Shown: positions 8,415-17,120 of the stretch, in pieces | How positions within the stretch are numbered: position 1 is the first letter of the stretch | Layout of the letters: each line of letters opens with the position of its first letter | Assembly (NCBI RefSeq): GCF_022919135.1 | Contig: NZ_CP095049.1 | Span: 2,546,501 to 2,610,500 of the forward strand | Length of the DNA stretch: 64,000 nt | Source: Hymenobacter cellulosivorans | GTDB lineage: Bacteria > Bacteroidota > Bacteroidia > Cytophagales > Hymenobacteraceae | Direction of reading: 5' to 3' | The notes under the pieces: model-generated | The model's database searches: none | Told to the model about the DNA's origin: nothing | The model's input: only the letters and a program-made list of their open reading frames with translations | Position numbers and translations under genes: made by a program

Positions 8415-10652
8415 TTACTGCCCCGGCGAGTACGTGCGCTCAGCGTGCTGGCGGATGTCTTCGGGGTAGAACAGTACGTCCTTGAAGTTCTCCTCCACGT
8501 AGAGCCCGGCCTGATCGGTAAAGTGGGCCGAGGTGGGCTGGTTGCTGTTGCCGCCGGCCAGCACCGAGCGGGCCTTCACCCGCGGCCCAAACTCGACCAC
8601 GGCAATAAAGCTGTTGCCCACGTAGCCGTAGCGTTTCTTGGTATTCGGCGCCGTGCGGGCCCCAAACGCGGCCAACGAGCCCCAGGCCGAGGAGGTAAAG
8701 GCCACCGGCAAGCTGGGCTGCTTATCATCGTAGGTTTCCTGAATCTTGCCCGTCAGGCGCTGGAAGCGGTTCACCTCGCCCCAGGGCATTTTCCAGGTAC
8801 CAAAGTCCTTGGTCAGCTCATCCAGGGTTTCCTGCAGGGCCGTGACTTTCTCCGTGGGCGTGGTTTTGGCAATGACAAAGGCCGTGAACGAGAGGTTGTC
8901 GAGCCGCATATCGGGCGTGACGCGGGTGCGGGCCAGCTTCTGAATTCTTTCGCCCCAGTAAATAGCCAGGGTCTGGGCCACCGAGGTCTTGCTGTAGCGT
9001 TTGTCCCAGCCCCGCAGCAGCTTCATGGCCTCCAGAATCTCGCCCTCGGGCGGATTGGAGCTGTCCAGCACAAACTGAAAGTCCTTGGCCAACGCCGGAA
9101 TCAGCTCCTCGAAACCGGCCAGATACGGGTCCTTGGCGGCGGCAATCAGCGTGTCGAGCGTGAACGTGGTTTTGCGGCTCAGTACCCGCACGGCATTTAC
9201 GCCCCGGTAGTTTTCCGCGTCGGGGGCCATGTAGGCCGGAAACTGCTCCCGCTTAGGGCTGCTTGGCCCCGAGACGGTGAAGGGCGTGGAGTTGCAGTTC
9301 TGAATCCAGCCGCTGGCCGGGTTTTTCACCTGCACAATTTCCTCCACCTTATGCAGCCCTTTCCAGTCCGTTTTGGGGTTGCTGCCATCCACGGGCATGC
9401 TCCAGTCGAATTGTGGGTCGCGCCGGGGCATGAAGTTGCCGTGCCAGTAGGCAATGGTGCCTTTGCTATCGGCAAACACGGTGTTATTCGAGGCGTTGCC
9501 ATTGAGCTGCATCACCTTCTGGAAGGAGGCGTAGTCCGTGGCCTTAGTACGCAGGTACGACTGTTCCAGGGCCTCCAGCGGGGTGTCCATCATGCGCACC
9601 GTCACCCACTTATTTTCCGCCTGCTGGCCCACGACTGGTCCGTGGTGAGTGCGGTAGGTGGTGAATTCCTTGCGGGCAATTGTGCCGTCGGCCTGCTTGT
9701 AGGCAATAGACATTTTGGCGGTTTGCACCGGGCGCAGTTTGCCGCCGTAGCGGTACATCAGCGTGCCGTCTTTCTGCGGCTCCACGGTTTCCAGGTACTC
9801 GTCCATGGAATCGGCGAAGCTGGAAGTGTGCATCCAGCCGCAGTGCTCATTAAAGCCCTGGTAAACGAAAAACTGGCCCCAGGTTACGGCTCCGTAGGCG
9901 TTCAGGCCCGTGGCGCTGGTCATCTGCACCTCAGGCCGGAAGTAGAAGGAGGTGTGCGGGTTAATCAGGAGCAGGGCGTGGCCGCTGGCGCTTTTGGCGG
10001 GCGCAATGGCAAAGCCGTTGGAACCCACCGGCTCCCGGTCGGGCCGCTCGAAGTCGGGCCGCACCCACGACGTCGACTTGCGCTGGCTGTAAAAGTTCTT
10101 GAGCCGCTCCAGGGGCACCACGCTGATATTGCCGCCGATGCTGCCCTCACTGAACATGAGCGGCATCCAGGGCTGGAAGCGGCGCAGCAGCCGGGGCTTC
10201 ACGGTGGGGTGGGAGTAGAGGTAGAAGTTGGTGCCGTCGGCAAAGGCGTTGAGCAGCTGCTTCATCCAGGCCGGACTTTTCTGGTAGATGCTAATGGCCT
10301 GGGTGGAGTCCAGAAACAGCCGGGCCCGCAAGTCCTGGTAAATGGCCGCCTCGCCTTCCACCTCCGCCAGCCGCCCGATGTTCACAATGTAGTTGTCCTC
10401 GACCCGGGCAAAGTCGTCCTCACACTGGGCATACAGTAGGCCGAATACCGCGTCGGCGTCGGTTTTGCCCGTCACGTGGGGCACGCCCCAGTTGTCGCGC
10501 ACGATGGTGACCTGCTTGGCTTGCTGCTGCCAGCGGGCTATTTCGACTGGGGTGAAGGCCTGGCCCTGAGCGCCCAGGCAGCCGAGCAGCGTGGTCAGGG
10601 TCAGCAAAAAGCGCGGCCGGGAAAACGTAAAAAGAGAAGAGACGTGCGGCAT
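8415..10652 (-). CDS. penicillin acylase family protein (Ntn hydrolase, S45)
   Basis: 745 residues from the ATG at 10650-10652; a TTG four codons earlier is less likely. An N-terminal signal peptide (FLLTLTTLLGCLGAQGQA, about 15-32) points to export to the periplasm. The sequence around VTIVRDNWGVPHVTGKTDADAVFGLLYAQ is the classic alpha-chain start of penicillin-acylase-like enzymes. The predicted autocleavage site and nucleophile are at VGSNGFAIAP (Ser 211), followed by SGHALLLINPH. Family members hydrolyse amides such as penicillins or acyl-homoserine lactones; the substrate here cannot be told. Single gene, flanked by a terminator (8326) and a divergent hypothetical gene (10776). Confidence 0.9.
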   Translation of the reverse strand: MPHVSSLFTFSRPRFLLTLTTLLGCLGAQGQAFTPVEIARWQQQAKQVTIVRDNWGVPHVTGKTDADAVFGLLYAQCEDDFARVEDNYIVNIGRLAEVEGEAAIYQDLRARLFLDSTQAISIYQKSPAWMKQLLNAFADGTNFYLYSHPTVKPRLLRRFQPWMPLMFSEGSIGGNISVVPLERLKNFYSQRKSTSWVRPDFERPDREPVGSNGFAIAPAKSASGHALLLINPHTSFYFRPEVQMTSATGLNAYGAVTWGQFFVYQGFNEHCGWMHTSSFADSMDEYLETVEPQKDGTLMYRYGGKLRPVQTAKMSIAYKQADGTIARKEFTTYRTHHGPVVGQQAENKWVTVRMMDTPLEALEQSYLRTKATDYASFQKVMQLNGNASNNTVFADSKGTIAYWHGNFMPRRDPQFDWSMPVDGSNPKTDWKGLHKVEEIVQVKNPASGWIQNCNSTPFTVSGPSSPKREQFPAYMAPDAENYRGVNAVRVLSRKTTFTLDTLIAAAKDPYLAGFEELIPALAKDFQFVLDSSNPPEGEILEAMKLLRGWDKRYSKTSVAQTLAIYWGERIQKLARTRVTPDMRLDNLSFTAFVIAKTTPTEKVTALQETLDELTKDFGTWKMPWGEVNRFQRLTGKIQETYDDKQPSLPVAFTSSAWGSLAAFGARTAPNTKKRYGYVGNSFIAVVEFGPRVKARSVLAGGNSNQPTSAHFTDQAGLYVEENFKDVLFYPEDIRQHAERTYSPGQ

Positions 10653-10775
10653 AGAGTCGTTCAATCGGGGAAACGTACCTTGGGACCCTGGAGGGCATCT
10701 TTGCTAAGACAAAAAAGTCTGCAGGCAGTTGCAAGCTAACCGCCCTGCCGCACATTCGCTGAATTTCAGTTCGCC

Positions 10776-11282
10776 ATGAGCAACACAACGGAACCCTATC
10801 TGCTGTACCAACCCAATAAGCCGGAAATTGACACCCGCACTCTGTTCCGCATCGAGCGGGAAGCGGGCGGGCTGCGGGTGCAAAATGCCAACGTAAATTG
10901 CCTGTATGCGGAGGCGTTAACCCCGGAAGTGTTCCAGCAAGCTTACAACTTCCTGAACAAGTACCTGTTCTTCGACTTCTCCCCGGTTATCCTCGACGGC
11001 AAACCCTATGCTCTGTTGCCGGCCGACCAGGCCCGGCTCGAGCAGCAGGCCATTGCTTACTCCATCTATTTCTACGTCGTCAACGGCACCGGGACACGCA
11101 TGAGGCTGCGCCCTGGTGGCATCACCGTGCTCAACCCCGTTGATGAGCTGATCAGCCTGCTTGACCGGGCTTTTGGTGTTGATACGCCTGTAAGTCTGGC
11201 CTTGGGCGCTCAGATCCTGCGCCGCCCTTTGCCTGAATACCGCTCCACGGTTGAATGGAAGCGCCTGTACTACGCCAAGTAA
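10776..11282 (+). CDS. hypothetical protein, 168 aa
   Basis: 168 residues, no signal peptide, membrane helix or motif I recognise. It opens MSNTTEPYLLYQPNKPEID and contains a hydrophobic central part (AIAYSIYFYVVNGTGTRMRLRPGG). Codon use is like the neighbours, so the gene looks real. It is divergent from the acylase (123 bases between starts) and followed by a terminator at 11357-11390. Confidence 0.65.
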   Translation: MSNTTEPYLLYQPNKPEIDTRTLFRIEREAGGLRVQNANVNCLYAEALTPEVFQQAYNFLNKYLFFDFSPVILDGKPYALLPADQARLEQQAIAYSIYFYVVNGTGTRMRLRPGGITVLNPVDELISLLDRAFGVDTPVSLALGAQILRRPLPEYRSTVEWKRLYYAK

Positions 11283-11356
11283 GCGGCTGGCGTCGCCCAC
11301 CAAAATGAGGAAGTCCCCGGCCAGCCAAAGAAGATTAATCGGATAGATAAGTGCCC

Positions 11357-11390
11357 CCCGCCCAGTTCTTAGGGCGGGCGGTTGTTCTTT
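11357..11390. terminator. terminator between convergent genes
   Basis: CCCGCCC (11357-11363) pairs with GGGCGGG (11372-11378), 8-base loop, followed by GGTTGTTCTTT on the plus strand. Confidence 0.6.
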
Positions 11391-12330
11391 AGCCGAGGAC
11401 GACTACCGCTTTACCTTTCACCTTACCCTGGCTGGTTTCCTGGTAGGCCTGCCGCACGCTGGCCAGGTCATACACCTTCTCCACCGGGATTTGCAGCCCA
11501 TTCTGAGCCAGGGCAGCCAGGTCCCGGAGACCCGCGGCAGTAGGCTTCAGGATAAGAATCCGGTGTTTCTGGCCCGAAAACAGGCTGCGGAAAAACGCCC
11601 CTATAAGCCCCAGCGGCGAGGGCAGCATGCTGACAAACGTAGCCCGGGGCTTGAGCAGCCGTCGAGCCACGGTAAAGGGTAGTTTGTCCGACAGGTCGAT
11701 GATGGTATCAAACCGCTGCGGCAGCTGGCTGAGGTGTTGTTTGGTATAGTCTACCACCGCGTCGGCTCCTAGCTGAGTGGCAGGCGTCAGCCCTGCCGGA
11801 CCGACTACGGCCGTTACGCGGGCACCGCGCAGTTTGGCCAACTGAATGGCGAACAGGCCCACGCCGCCGCTGGCGCCGTTGATGAGCACTTCTTGGCCCG
11901 GGCCCACGGCCGCTAGCTGGTCGATAATCTGCAGGGCCGCCAGCCCGGTAACCGGCAGGGCCGCGGCCTGGTCAAACGAAATGCTGGCCGGCTTGGGGGC
12001 AATGAAGGCTTCGGTAACTACCACGTACTCGGCCAGGGCCCCGCCGGTGAAGACGTCCAGAAAGCCAAATACGGCGTCGCCGGGCTGGTAGCCGGTCACG
12101 CTGGCACCTACCTGGGCCACAGTACCGGCAAAGTCGATGCCGGCGCCCTTGGGAAATTTCGAGCCCGACATGAGCTTCATCTCGCCGCGGTAAATCTTCC
12201 AATCCAGGGGGTTGATAGAAGCCGCTTTTACCTGAATCAGCAGCTGAGTGGGAGCAATAATGGGGGTGGGCAGTTCGCGCACCGCCAGAACCTGTTCGTC
12301 GCCGAAACGGTCGTACAATACTTTACGCAT
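11389..12330 (-). CDS. NADP-dependent MDR oxidoreductase (quinone reductase-like)
   Basis: 313 residues of the medium-chain dehydrogenase/reductase family. The start is the ATG at 12328-12330 (MRKVLYDRFGDEQVLAV), which gives the usual N-terminal strand; the open frame further upstream runs through a hairpin element and is not family-like. A GroES-like N domain (VKAASINPLDWKIYRGEM, GIDFAGTVAQVG, YQPGDAVFGF) is followed by the Rossmann motif NGASGGVGLFAIQLAKLRGA. Structural-zinc cysteines are absent, so it belongs to the zinc-free quinone-reductase side. The product is unknown. It is divergent from a cupin gene; the 260-base gap carries a 31-bp inverted repeat. Confidence 0.85.
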   Translation of the reverse strand: MRKVLYDRFGDEQVLAVRELPTPIIAPTQLLIQVKAASINPLDWKIYRGEMKLMSGSKFPKGAGIDFAGTVAQVGASVTGYQPGDAVFGFLDVFTGGALAEYVVVTEAFIAPKPASISFDQAAALPVTGLAALQIIDQLAAVGPGQEVLINGASGGVGLFAIQLAKLRGARVTAVVGPAGLTPATQLGADAVVDYTKQHLSQLPQRFDTIIDLSDKLPFTVARRLLKPRATFVSMLPSPLGLIGAFFRSLFSGQKHRILILKPTAAGLRDLAALAQNGLQIPVEKVYDLASVRQAYQETSQGKVKGKAVVVLG

Positions 12331-12459
12331 GGGGTTGTTGCTGTAGAAAGTGAACCACGGGCAGCCTGCTCGCGGGAGCCAAGCCCGCTCTGGGTTGGCA
12401 GTTGGGTGAAGAAAAACGCAGGGCAAAGGTGGGGCGGCAACCAGAGCAGGTGGTAGCGC

Positions 12460-12531
12460 AAAACGGCGCAAAAACAGTCCGATCGGGCAGCCAGACTGCA
12501 CTACCCGATTGGACTGTTTTTGCGCCGTTTT
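12460..12531. repeat. 31-bp inverted repeat in a divergent promoter region
   Basis: Arms 12460-12490 (starting AAAACGGCGCAAAAACAGTC) and 12501-12531 are reverse complements at about 29 of 31 positions, with a 10-base loop. Located between the MDR oxidoreductase and cupin starts. It could be an operator, a transcript-level hairpin for either gene, or a small mobile palindrome. Confidence 0.8.
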
Positions 12532-12590
12532 GGAGTGGCAATGGGCTGCGGTGTCGCCCACCTTTGCCCCATACTTTTTTGCTAAACGAT

Positions 12591-13091
12591 ATGGATACGA
12601 ACAAACAAGCCCCCACCATTCTGGCGCCCACCGAAGGCCAGACGCTGGCCGTAATGGGCAGCAACTACCGCATCCTGGCCAGCGGCCAGGACACCGCCGG
12701 CGCCTACGCCACCATCGACATGCTGGTACCGCCCGGCGGTGGCCCCGGCCCCCACGCCCACGCCGACATCGAGGAAACTTTCTTCGTGGTGGAAGGCGAA
12801 GTGGAAGTCAAGTCCGAGTTCGGCACCACCGTAGCCACCGCCGGCTCCTATATCCGCATTCCGAAGGGCGGCGTGGTGCACGGCTTCAAAAACAAGAGCG
12901 CGCAGCCGGCCCGGCTGCTGTGCACGGTGGTGCCGGCGGGCCTGGACGAGTTTTTTCAGGAAATCGGTCAGCCGGTAGCTCCCGGCCAGTTTTTGCCCCC
13001 GCCAGTGCTCGACCAGGGGGCCATTCAGCGCATCCAGGCCCTGGCCCAGGCGTATGGGCAGCAGGTGTTTCCGCCCAACTACCTCGGCTAG
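12591..13091 (+). CDS. cupin domain-containing protein
   Basis: 166 residues from the ATG at 12591 (MDTNKQAPTILAP). A single cupin barrel covers about residues 40-115: GPHAHADIEETFFVVEGEVEV gives the two His and the Glu of cupin motif 1, and GSYIRIPKGGVVHGFKN is motif 2 with its His. These would bind one metal ion. Such proteins are often small dioxygenases, isomerases or sensor proteins; function here is unknown. The C-terminal tail (about 130-166) is helical. It faces the MDR oxidoreductase across a shared regulatory region and converges on the AraC gene at 13100, leaving only 8 bases between their ends. Confidence 0.85.
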   Translation: MDTNKQAPTILAPTEGQTLAVMGSNYRILASGQDTAGAYATIDMLVPPGGGPGPHAHADIEETFFVVEGEVEVKSEFGTTVATAGSYIRIPKGGVVHGFKNKSAQPARLLCTVVPAGLDEFFQEIGQPVAPGQFLPPPVLDQGAIQRIQALAQAYGQQVFPPNYLG

Positions 13092-13099
13092 CGCGCCTT

Positions 13100-14080
13100 T
13101 TACGACTGCGCGTAGCGTTTGGGATTGAGGCCGTAGTGCTTTTCGAACAGTCGGCTGAAATGGCTCAGGTTGGAAAAGCCCAGCTCGTAGCCCACCTCAG
13201 CCACCGAGTGCTGGCCTTGCTTGAGTAAAAAGGCGGCCTCCTTCATGCGGGCCTGCTGGTAGTAGGTGTACACCGAGCTGCCGAAGGTTTGCTTGAAGAG
13301 CTGCTTGAGCTTGGTTTCGCTCATGGCCGCCTGCTGGGCCAGCTCGCGCAGGACGGGCGGCGTGCCCAGGTCGGTAAGCAGCTGCTCGTGTACCCGTAGA
13401 AGCCGCTCCGCGTCGGCGCTGTTGATGGGCTGGTGCGGGGCTGCGTCGCGCAGCATCAACTTGCGAAACACGAGGTAGAGCAGCTCCTGCACCTTCACCT
13501 GAATGTAGAAATGGCTCAGGCCGTCGTGCTGGTTTACCTCCGTAATGTGCTTGAGCAGGAGCTTGGCTTCGGCCGCCAGGCTTTCCAAGAACAGAAAGGA
13601 ACCGCCGTCGGCCGTCAGGGCGCTCAGTAGTGGGTGGGGCTCATTCCCGGCTAGCAGCGCCTTCAAGCGGGGCGTTTTGAGGGCCACTACCAGGTAATGC
13701 ACGGCGTGCCGGGCCGGAAAACGGATGGTAGAACTCAAGTCGTTGGACGTGAGTTGCACCGCCGACTCCTCACGCTGGGAAAACCGCACCTGCGGATGGT
13801 CGGTGTAGGCAATGTCCAGCGGCTGCTCGTTGTTGTAGAAGAAAATGGTAATCTGGTCGCTGCTCCCACCGGCCGCCTGGCGCCGGATTACGAGGTCTTC
13901 GTGCAGCTCGTAGCGGTGCATGGTGAGCTTGAAATCGACGCCAAACTGCAGCTTGCGCACGTAGCCTTGGCCCAGGGACTCGGGCAAGGTCACCTGGCCA
14001 TCGCGCACGGGCACCTGCAGATACTGTCCAAACTGGGTGACAAAGTCAAAATCAGGCGTCGCAAAGAAACTGAACGTCAT
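13100..14080 (-). CDS. AraC family transcriptional regulator
   Basis: 326 residues. The C-terminal 100 residues form the double helix-turn-helix of AraC proteins: LRELAQQAAMSETKLKQLFKQTFG, then the second unit with SVAEVGYELGFSNLSHFSRLF and the usual ending KHYGLNPKRYAQ. The N-terminal 220 residues would be the sensing domain, with no recognisable ligand site. Its end is 8 bases from the cupin end, and it may control the cupin/oxidoreductase pair across the shared region at 12331-12590, but this is inferred only from position. Confidence 0.88.
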   Translation of the reverse strand: MTFSFFATPDFDFVTQFGQYLQVPVRDGQVTLPESLGQGYVRKLQFGVDFKLTMHRYELHEDLVIRRQAAGGSSDQITIFFYNNEQPLDIAYTDHPQVRFSQREESAVQLTSNDLSSTIRFPARHAVHYLVVALKTPRLKALLAGNEPHPLLSALTADGGSFLFLESLAAEAKLLLKHITEVNQHDGLSHFYIQVKVQELLYLVFRKLMLRDAAPHQPINSADAERLLRVHEQLLTDLGTPPVLRELAQQAAMSETKLKQLFKQTFGSSVYTYYQQARMKEAAFLLKQGQHSVAEVGYELGFSNLSHFSRLFEKHYGLNPKRYAQS

Positions 14081-14450
14081 GCTAATGAACGAGAGTAGCG
14101 GCTATTAAGCTGGAACGGTAGCGGCATGCAGTGCCCCGCGCAACAAAATCCGCCTGCCGGCGCGGCAGAGGGCAAGAGTACGGCTCGGGGTGAAAATAGA
14201 AGATTGTCGACAATAACAGCCGCTGGCCAAGGCCGAAACATCCGCCGCGGGCCGCCTCAGCTTTACCGAACCTCGAACGATAGTTGCCTGCGCGGGCAAC
14301 TGATTTAAATCAATGCGGTGGTCCGCTGAGTAAGGTTGCCCGGTGGGCCGGCCACTAACCCCTCAGTTAGGCTACAAACTTCCCCAATCTGGCTACAAGC
14401 GGCTAGCAGACAGGATGGACCTTTGTCCTGTTCACTAACCCACTGTACTC
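14081..14450. other. 370-base intergenic region upstream of AraC and SDR genes
   Basis: Divergent promoter region with no convincing gene. It holds a 7-bp inverted repeat AGTTGCC/GGCAACT (14282-14301), an A/T-rich step TGATTTAAATCA just after it (14302-14313), and GGCTACAA twice (about 14368 and 14392), 24 bases apart. These may be operator half-sites for the AraC protein, but nothing proves it. Confidence 0.45.
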
Positions 14451-15335
14451 ATGACCACTCAACTGCACACCGCCGGAATAACCGGCCCCGCATCTGCTCC
14501 TAACCCAACGCCCAAAATCTGGTTTATTACGGGTGCTTCCCGCGGCTTCGGCCGCATCTGGACCGAAGCCGCCCTGCAACGCGGCGACCAAGTAGCCGCC
14601 ACCGCCCGCCACCTGGCCAGCCTCACCGACTTAACCGAGAAATACGGTGCCAACATCTTGCCGCTAGCGCTGGACGTAACGAACCCCGAGCAGGTACAGC
14701 AGGCCGTGGCCCAGGCGCACCGGCACTTCGGGCGGCTCGATGTCGTGCTCAATAACGCCGGCTATTCCCTAGTCGGCACCATCGAGGAAGCTCACCTGGA
14801 CGATATCCGGGCCCTGTACGAAACCAATGTATACGGGGCTATTTCGGTTATTCAGGCTGTGCTGCCGCTGCTGCGCGCCCAGGGCAGTGGCCACATTCTG
14901 GGCATTTCCAGCGGCCTGGGGCACGTCACCTCGCCGGTTATCGGCTACTACTGCTCCTCCAAGTGGGCATTCGAGGCGATTCATGAAAGCCTGGCCGCCG
15001 AAGTGGCCTCGTTTGGTATAAAAGTCACCATCATTGAGCCCGGGGCCTACGCCACCGAGTTTGGCAGCCCCGAGTCGTTGCGGTTTGCGCCCGGGTTGGA
15101 GGTCTACGCCGAGTTCAAAAAACACTTCTTCGCTGGTCTCGGGAGCATGGAACGAGGCAACCCAGCCGCTACGCCGGCGGCCCTGTTTGCCGTAGTCGAT
15201 GCCGAGCAGCCGCCGCTGCGGTTATTTCTGGGCCGCCACAACCTGCCCTGGGTGCGCCAAGCCTACGCTGAGCGGCTAGCTACCTGGGAAGCCTGGGAAA
15301 CTGTGGCCAACGCGGCCCAGGGCGACGCCAACTAA
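14451..15335 (+). CDS. short-chain dehydrogenase/reductase (SDR)
   Basis: 294 residues, classical SDR. The cofactor motif is FITGASRGFGR (TGxxxGxG), followed by NNAG in LDVVLNNAGYSLVG, the catalytic Ser in ISSGLGHV and the YxxxK pair in YYCSSKWAFEAI. The PG motif (IEPGAYATEF) is also present. The first 22 residues (MTTQLHTAGITGPASAPNPT) are an extra tail with no visible role. It would reduce or oxidise a carbonyl/alcohol with NAD(P)H. The AraC gene 57 bases downstream on the same strand may be co-transcribed. Confidence 0.88.
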   Translation: MTTQLHTAGITGPASAPNPTPKIWFITGASRGFGRIWTEAALQRGDQVAATARHLASLTDLTEKYGANILPLALDVTNPEQVQQAVAQAHRHFGRLDVVLNNAGYSLVGTIEEAHLDDIRALYETNVYGAISVIQAVLPLLRAQGSGHILGISSGLGHVTSPVIGYYCSSKWAFEAIHESLAAEVASFGIKVTIIEPGAYATEFGSPESLRFAPGLEVYAEFKKHFFAGLGSMERGNPAATPAALFAVVDAEQPPLRLFLGRHNLPWVRQAYAERLATWEAWETVANAAQGDAN

Positions 15336-15392
15336 ACTACCCCGCCAACTGGTAGTTTAGCTGCCAGCTGCTCCCGGTACTATCTTAGAAAC

Positions 15393-16322
15393 ATGAAAAA
15401 GCAAGAAAATGCCCCGTTGCGGTTTGCTTCCTTGTCTGAGGCTCACCGGACCCTGGGCTTACCGCCACCCTTGCATCCGCTTATTAGCCTTGTGCACGCC
15501 GCCCCAGCGCCCGTAGCGAGTAGCGGTGCTCATCATGCCCACGTGCTGAGCTTTTACAAGATATCCTACCGGCCCCGGCTCAGCAGCCGGCTCTTATACG
15601 GACAGGGTTATTATGATTTCGAGGAGGGCGGGCTGTTGTTTGCCGCCCCCAACCAGGTGATTGGCGGCACCCAGGAGCAGGGAGTAGGGGCGTGCTCCCA
15701 GTACACGCTGCTGCTGCACCCGGATTTTCTGACGGGTTACCCGCTGGCCAAAAAGATCCGGCAGTACAACTTCTTCACCTACTCGGCCAACGAAGCGCTG
15801 CATGTGTCGGAGCAGGAGAAAAACCTCCTGCTGGCGCTATTCAATACCATGGAAGCCGAACTAAGCAGCCGCCTCGACGAATTCAGCCAGGACGTGGTCA
15901 TTGCTCAGCTTGAGCTGCTGCTCACGTACGCCCAACGCTTCTATAAACGACAGTTTCTCACGCGCAAAGCCGTGCACAGCGACTTGCTGCAACGGCTGGA
16001 AGCAACGCTGGCCGACTGCTTCCGCCCCGAAGACCTGCTAAGCCGGGGCATCCCCACGGTGCAGTACCTGGCGGAGTGTCTGCACGTGTCGCCCAGCTAC
16101 CTGAGCGACCTGCTCCGCACGCTGACCGGCCAAAGCGCCCAACAACACATCCATGACAAACTTCTCGCGCAGGCCAAGGAACAGCTGGCCACCACGGGCT
16201 TGTCGGTGAGTGAAGTAGCTTACGCGCTGGGCTTTGAGCATTCGCAATCCTTCAGCCGGTTTTTTAAGACCAAAACGGCCCTTTCGCCCCTGGCATTCCG
16301 GCGGTCTTTCCAGCACAACTAA
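15393..16322 (+). CDS. AraC family transcriptional regulator
   Basis: 309 residues. The C-terminal DNA-binding part (about 205-309) shows two helix-turn-helix units: TVQYLAECLHVSPSYLSDLLR, then LSVSEVAYALGFEHSQSFSRFF, closing KTALSPLAFRRSF. The N-terminal region (about 45-170) resembles the cupin-like arm of Bacteroidota AraC proteins, with FYKISYRPRLSSRLLYGQGYYDFEEGGLLFAAPNQV. It follows the SDR gene by 57 bases, so it may regulate its own operon. A 23-bp hairpin lies downstream. Confidence 0.88.
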   Translation: MKKQENAPLRFASLSEAHRTLGLPPPLHPLISLVHAAPAPVASSGAHHAHVLSFYKISYRPRLSSRLLYGQGYYDFEEGGLLFAAPNQVIGGTQEQGVGACSQYTLLLHPDFLTGYPLAKKIRQYNFFTYSANEALHVSEQEKNLLLALFNTMEAELSSRLDEFSQDVVIAQLELLLTYAQRFYKRQFLTRKAVHSDLLQRLEATLADCFRPEDLLSRGIPTVQYLAECLHVSPSYLSDLLRTLTGQSAQQHIHDKLLAQAKEQLATTGLSVSEVAYALGFEHSQSFSRFFKTKTALSPLAFRRSFQHN

Positions 16323-16436
16323 AGCCCGAGTGTAGACCTACAGCACCGCTGATGCAGAGCATCGGTCTGCACACTGTTGATCCAGCAAGAAGGTGGCCTA
16401 GTGAAGAGTCCACTTATCACTGGGCCAAGTATTCTA

Positions 16437-16500
16437 GAACCCAGCCGCTATGGCACGCTGAACGGCACCCACCGCGTAGCGTGCCATAGCGGCTGGGTTC
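16437..16500. repeat. inverted repeat, 23-bp perfect arms
   Basis: Arms 16437-16459 (GAACCCAGCCGCTATGGCAC...) and 16478-16500 are exact reverse complements with an 18-base loop. It lies in the convergent gap between the AraC gene and the Fe-S carrier gene. There is no T tract, so it looks more like a palindromic element than a normal terminator. Confidence 0.8.
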
Positions 16501-16520
16501 TGATAGGCTAGCCATAATGC

Positions 16521-16563
16521 AAAAAAGCGTTCCGGCTTATGGCCGGAACGCTTTAGGCAATTC
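16521..16563. terminator. terminator-like hairpin, copy 2 of a dispersed repeat
   Basis: AAAAAAGCGTTCCGGCTTAT followed by GGCCGGAACGCTTT forms a near-perfect hairpin. Sequence and right flank (TTAGGCAATT) match the element at 8326-8365. It serves the convergent pair AraC / Fe-S carrier. Confidence 0.65.
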
Positions 16564-16613
16564 GGGTAAAAGCAAGCCGGATAGGTAGGCCTTGCTTTAC
16601 AAAAAAGTGCTGT

Positions 16614-16967
16614 TTAGGCTGAGAAGGAGGAGCCGCAGCCGCAGGTGCTCTTGGCCTGGGGGTTGTTGAAGACGAAACCGCGGGCGTTGAGGCCGTCCTG
16701 GAAGTCAACTTCCATGCCCAGTACGTACATGGCGTGCTTTTTATCCATGATGAGCTTCAGGCCGTCGAGGTCGTAGACTTCGTCGTTGTCCTTGGCTTTA
16801 TCAAAGCCCAGCAGGTAGCTCATGCCCGAGCAGCCGCCGCCCTGTACGCCGATGCGCAGACCGTACTCGGTCGGCACTTTCTTGTCCTCGATGATATTTC
16901 TTACCTCGACCAATGCCCCCGGCGTGAGGGTGATGGGAGCAATCTTAGTTGAAACGGCCGTTGCCAT
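16614..16967 (-). CDS. A-type iron-sulfur cluster carrier (IscA/SufA/ErpA family)
   Basis: 117 residues from the ATG at 16965-16967. The three cluster-binding cysteines are present: C46 in GGGCSGMSY and C109/C111 in TCGCGSSF. The core YGLRIGVQGGGCSG and GFVFNNPQAKSTCGCG are diagnostic. The protein passes Fe-S clusters to client enzymes in the cytoplasm. No suf/isc genes lie next to it here. The frame is open 28 codons further upstream, but the short form matches the family and the upstream part is not conserved-looking. Confidence 0.93.
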   Translation of the reverse strand: MATAVSTKIAPITLTPGALVEVRNIIEDKKVPTEYGLRIGVQGGGCSGMSYLLGFDKAKDNDEVYDLDGLKLIMDKKHAMYVLGMEVDFQDGLNARGFVFNNPQAKSTCGCGSSFSA

Positions 16968-17120
16968 AGTGCGTTCTGAATTAGAAGAGTAAGCGCAAAG
17001 ATACGAAGCCCGGTGCATACACCCGCAGCCCCAACCCGTATAGAACAGCAAGACCCGGTATCCGGTTCACCGAATATTTCCCGACCTTGTTCTCTCTAAA
17101 ATAGTCGTTTTCCTTTTTGC

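Noticed and set aside
8394..10439. 681-codon open frame on the plus strand
   Set aside because: It is the complement of the penicillin acylase gene; GC-rich DNA leaves long shadow frames and this one has no family sequence.
12331..12590. Upstream extensions of the MDR oxidoreductase and cupin frames
   Set aside because: Both run through the 31-bp palindrome and lack family sequence; internal ATGs give the normal N termini.
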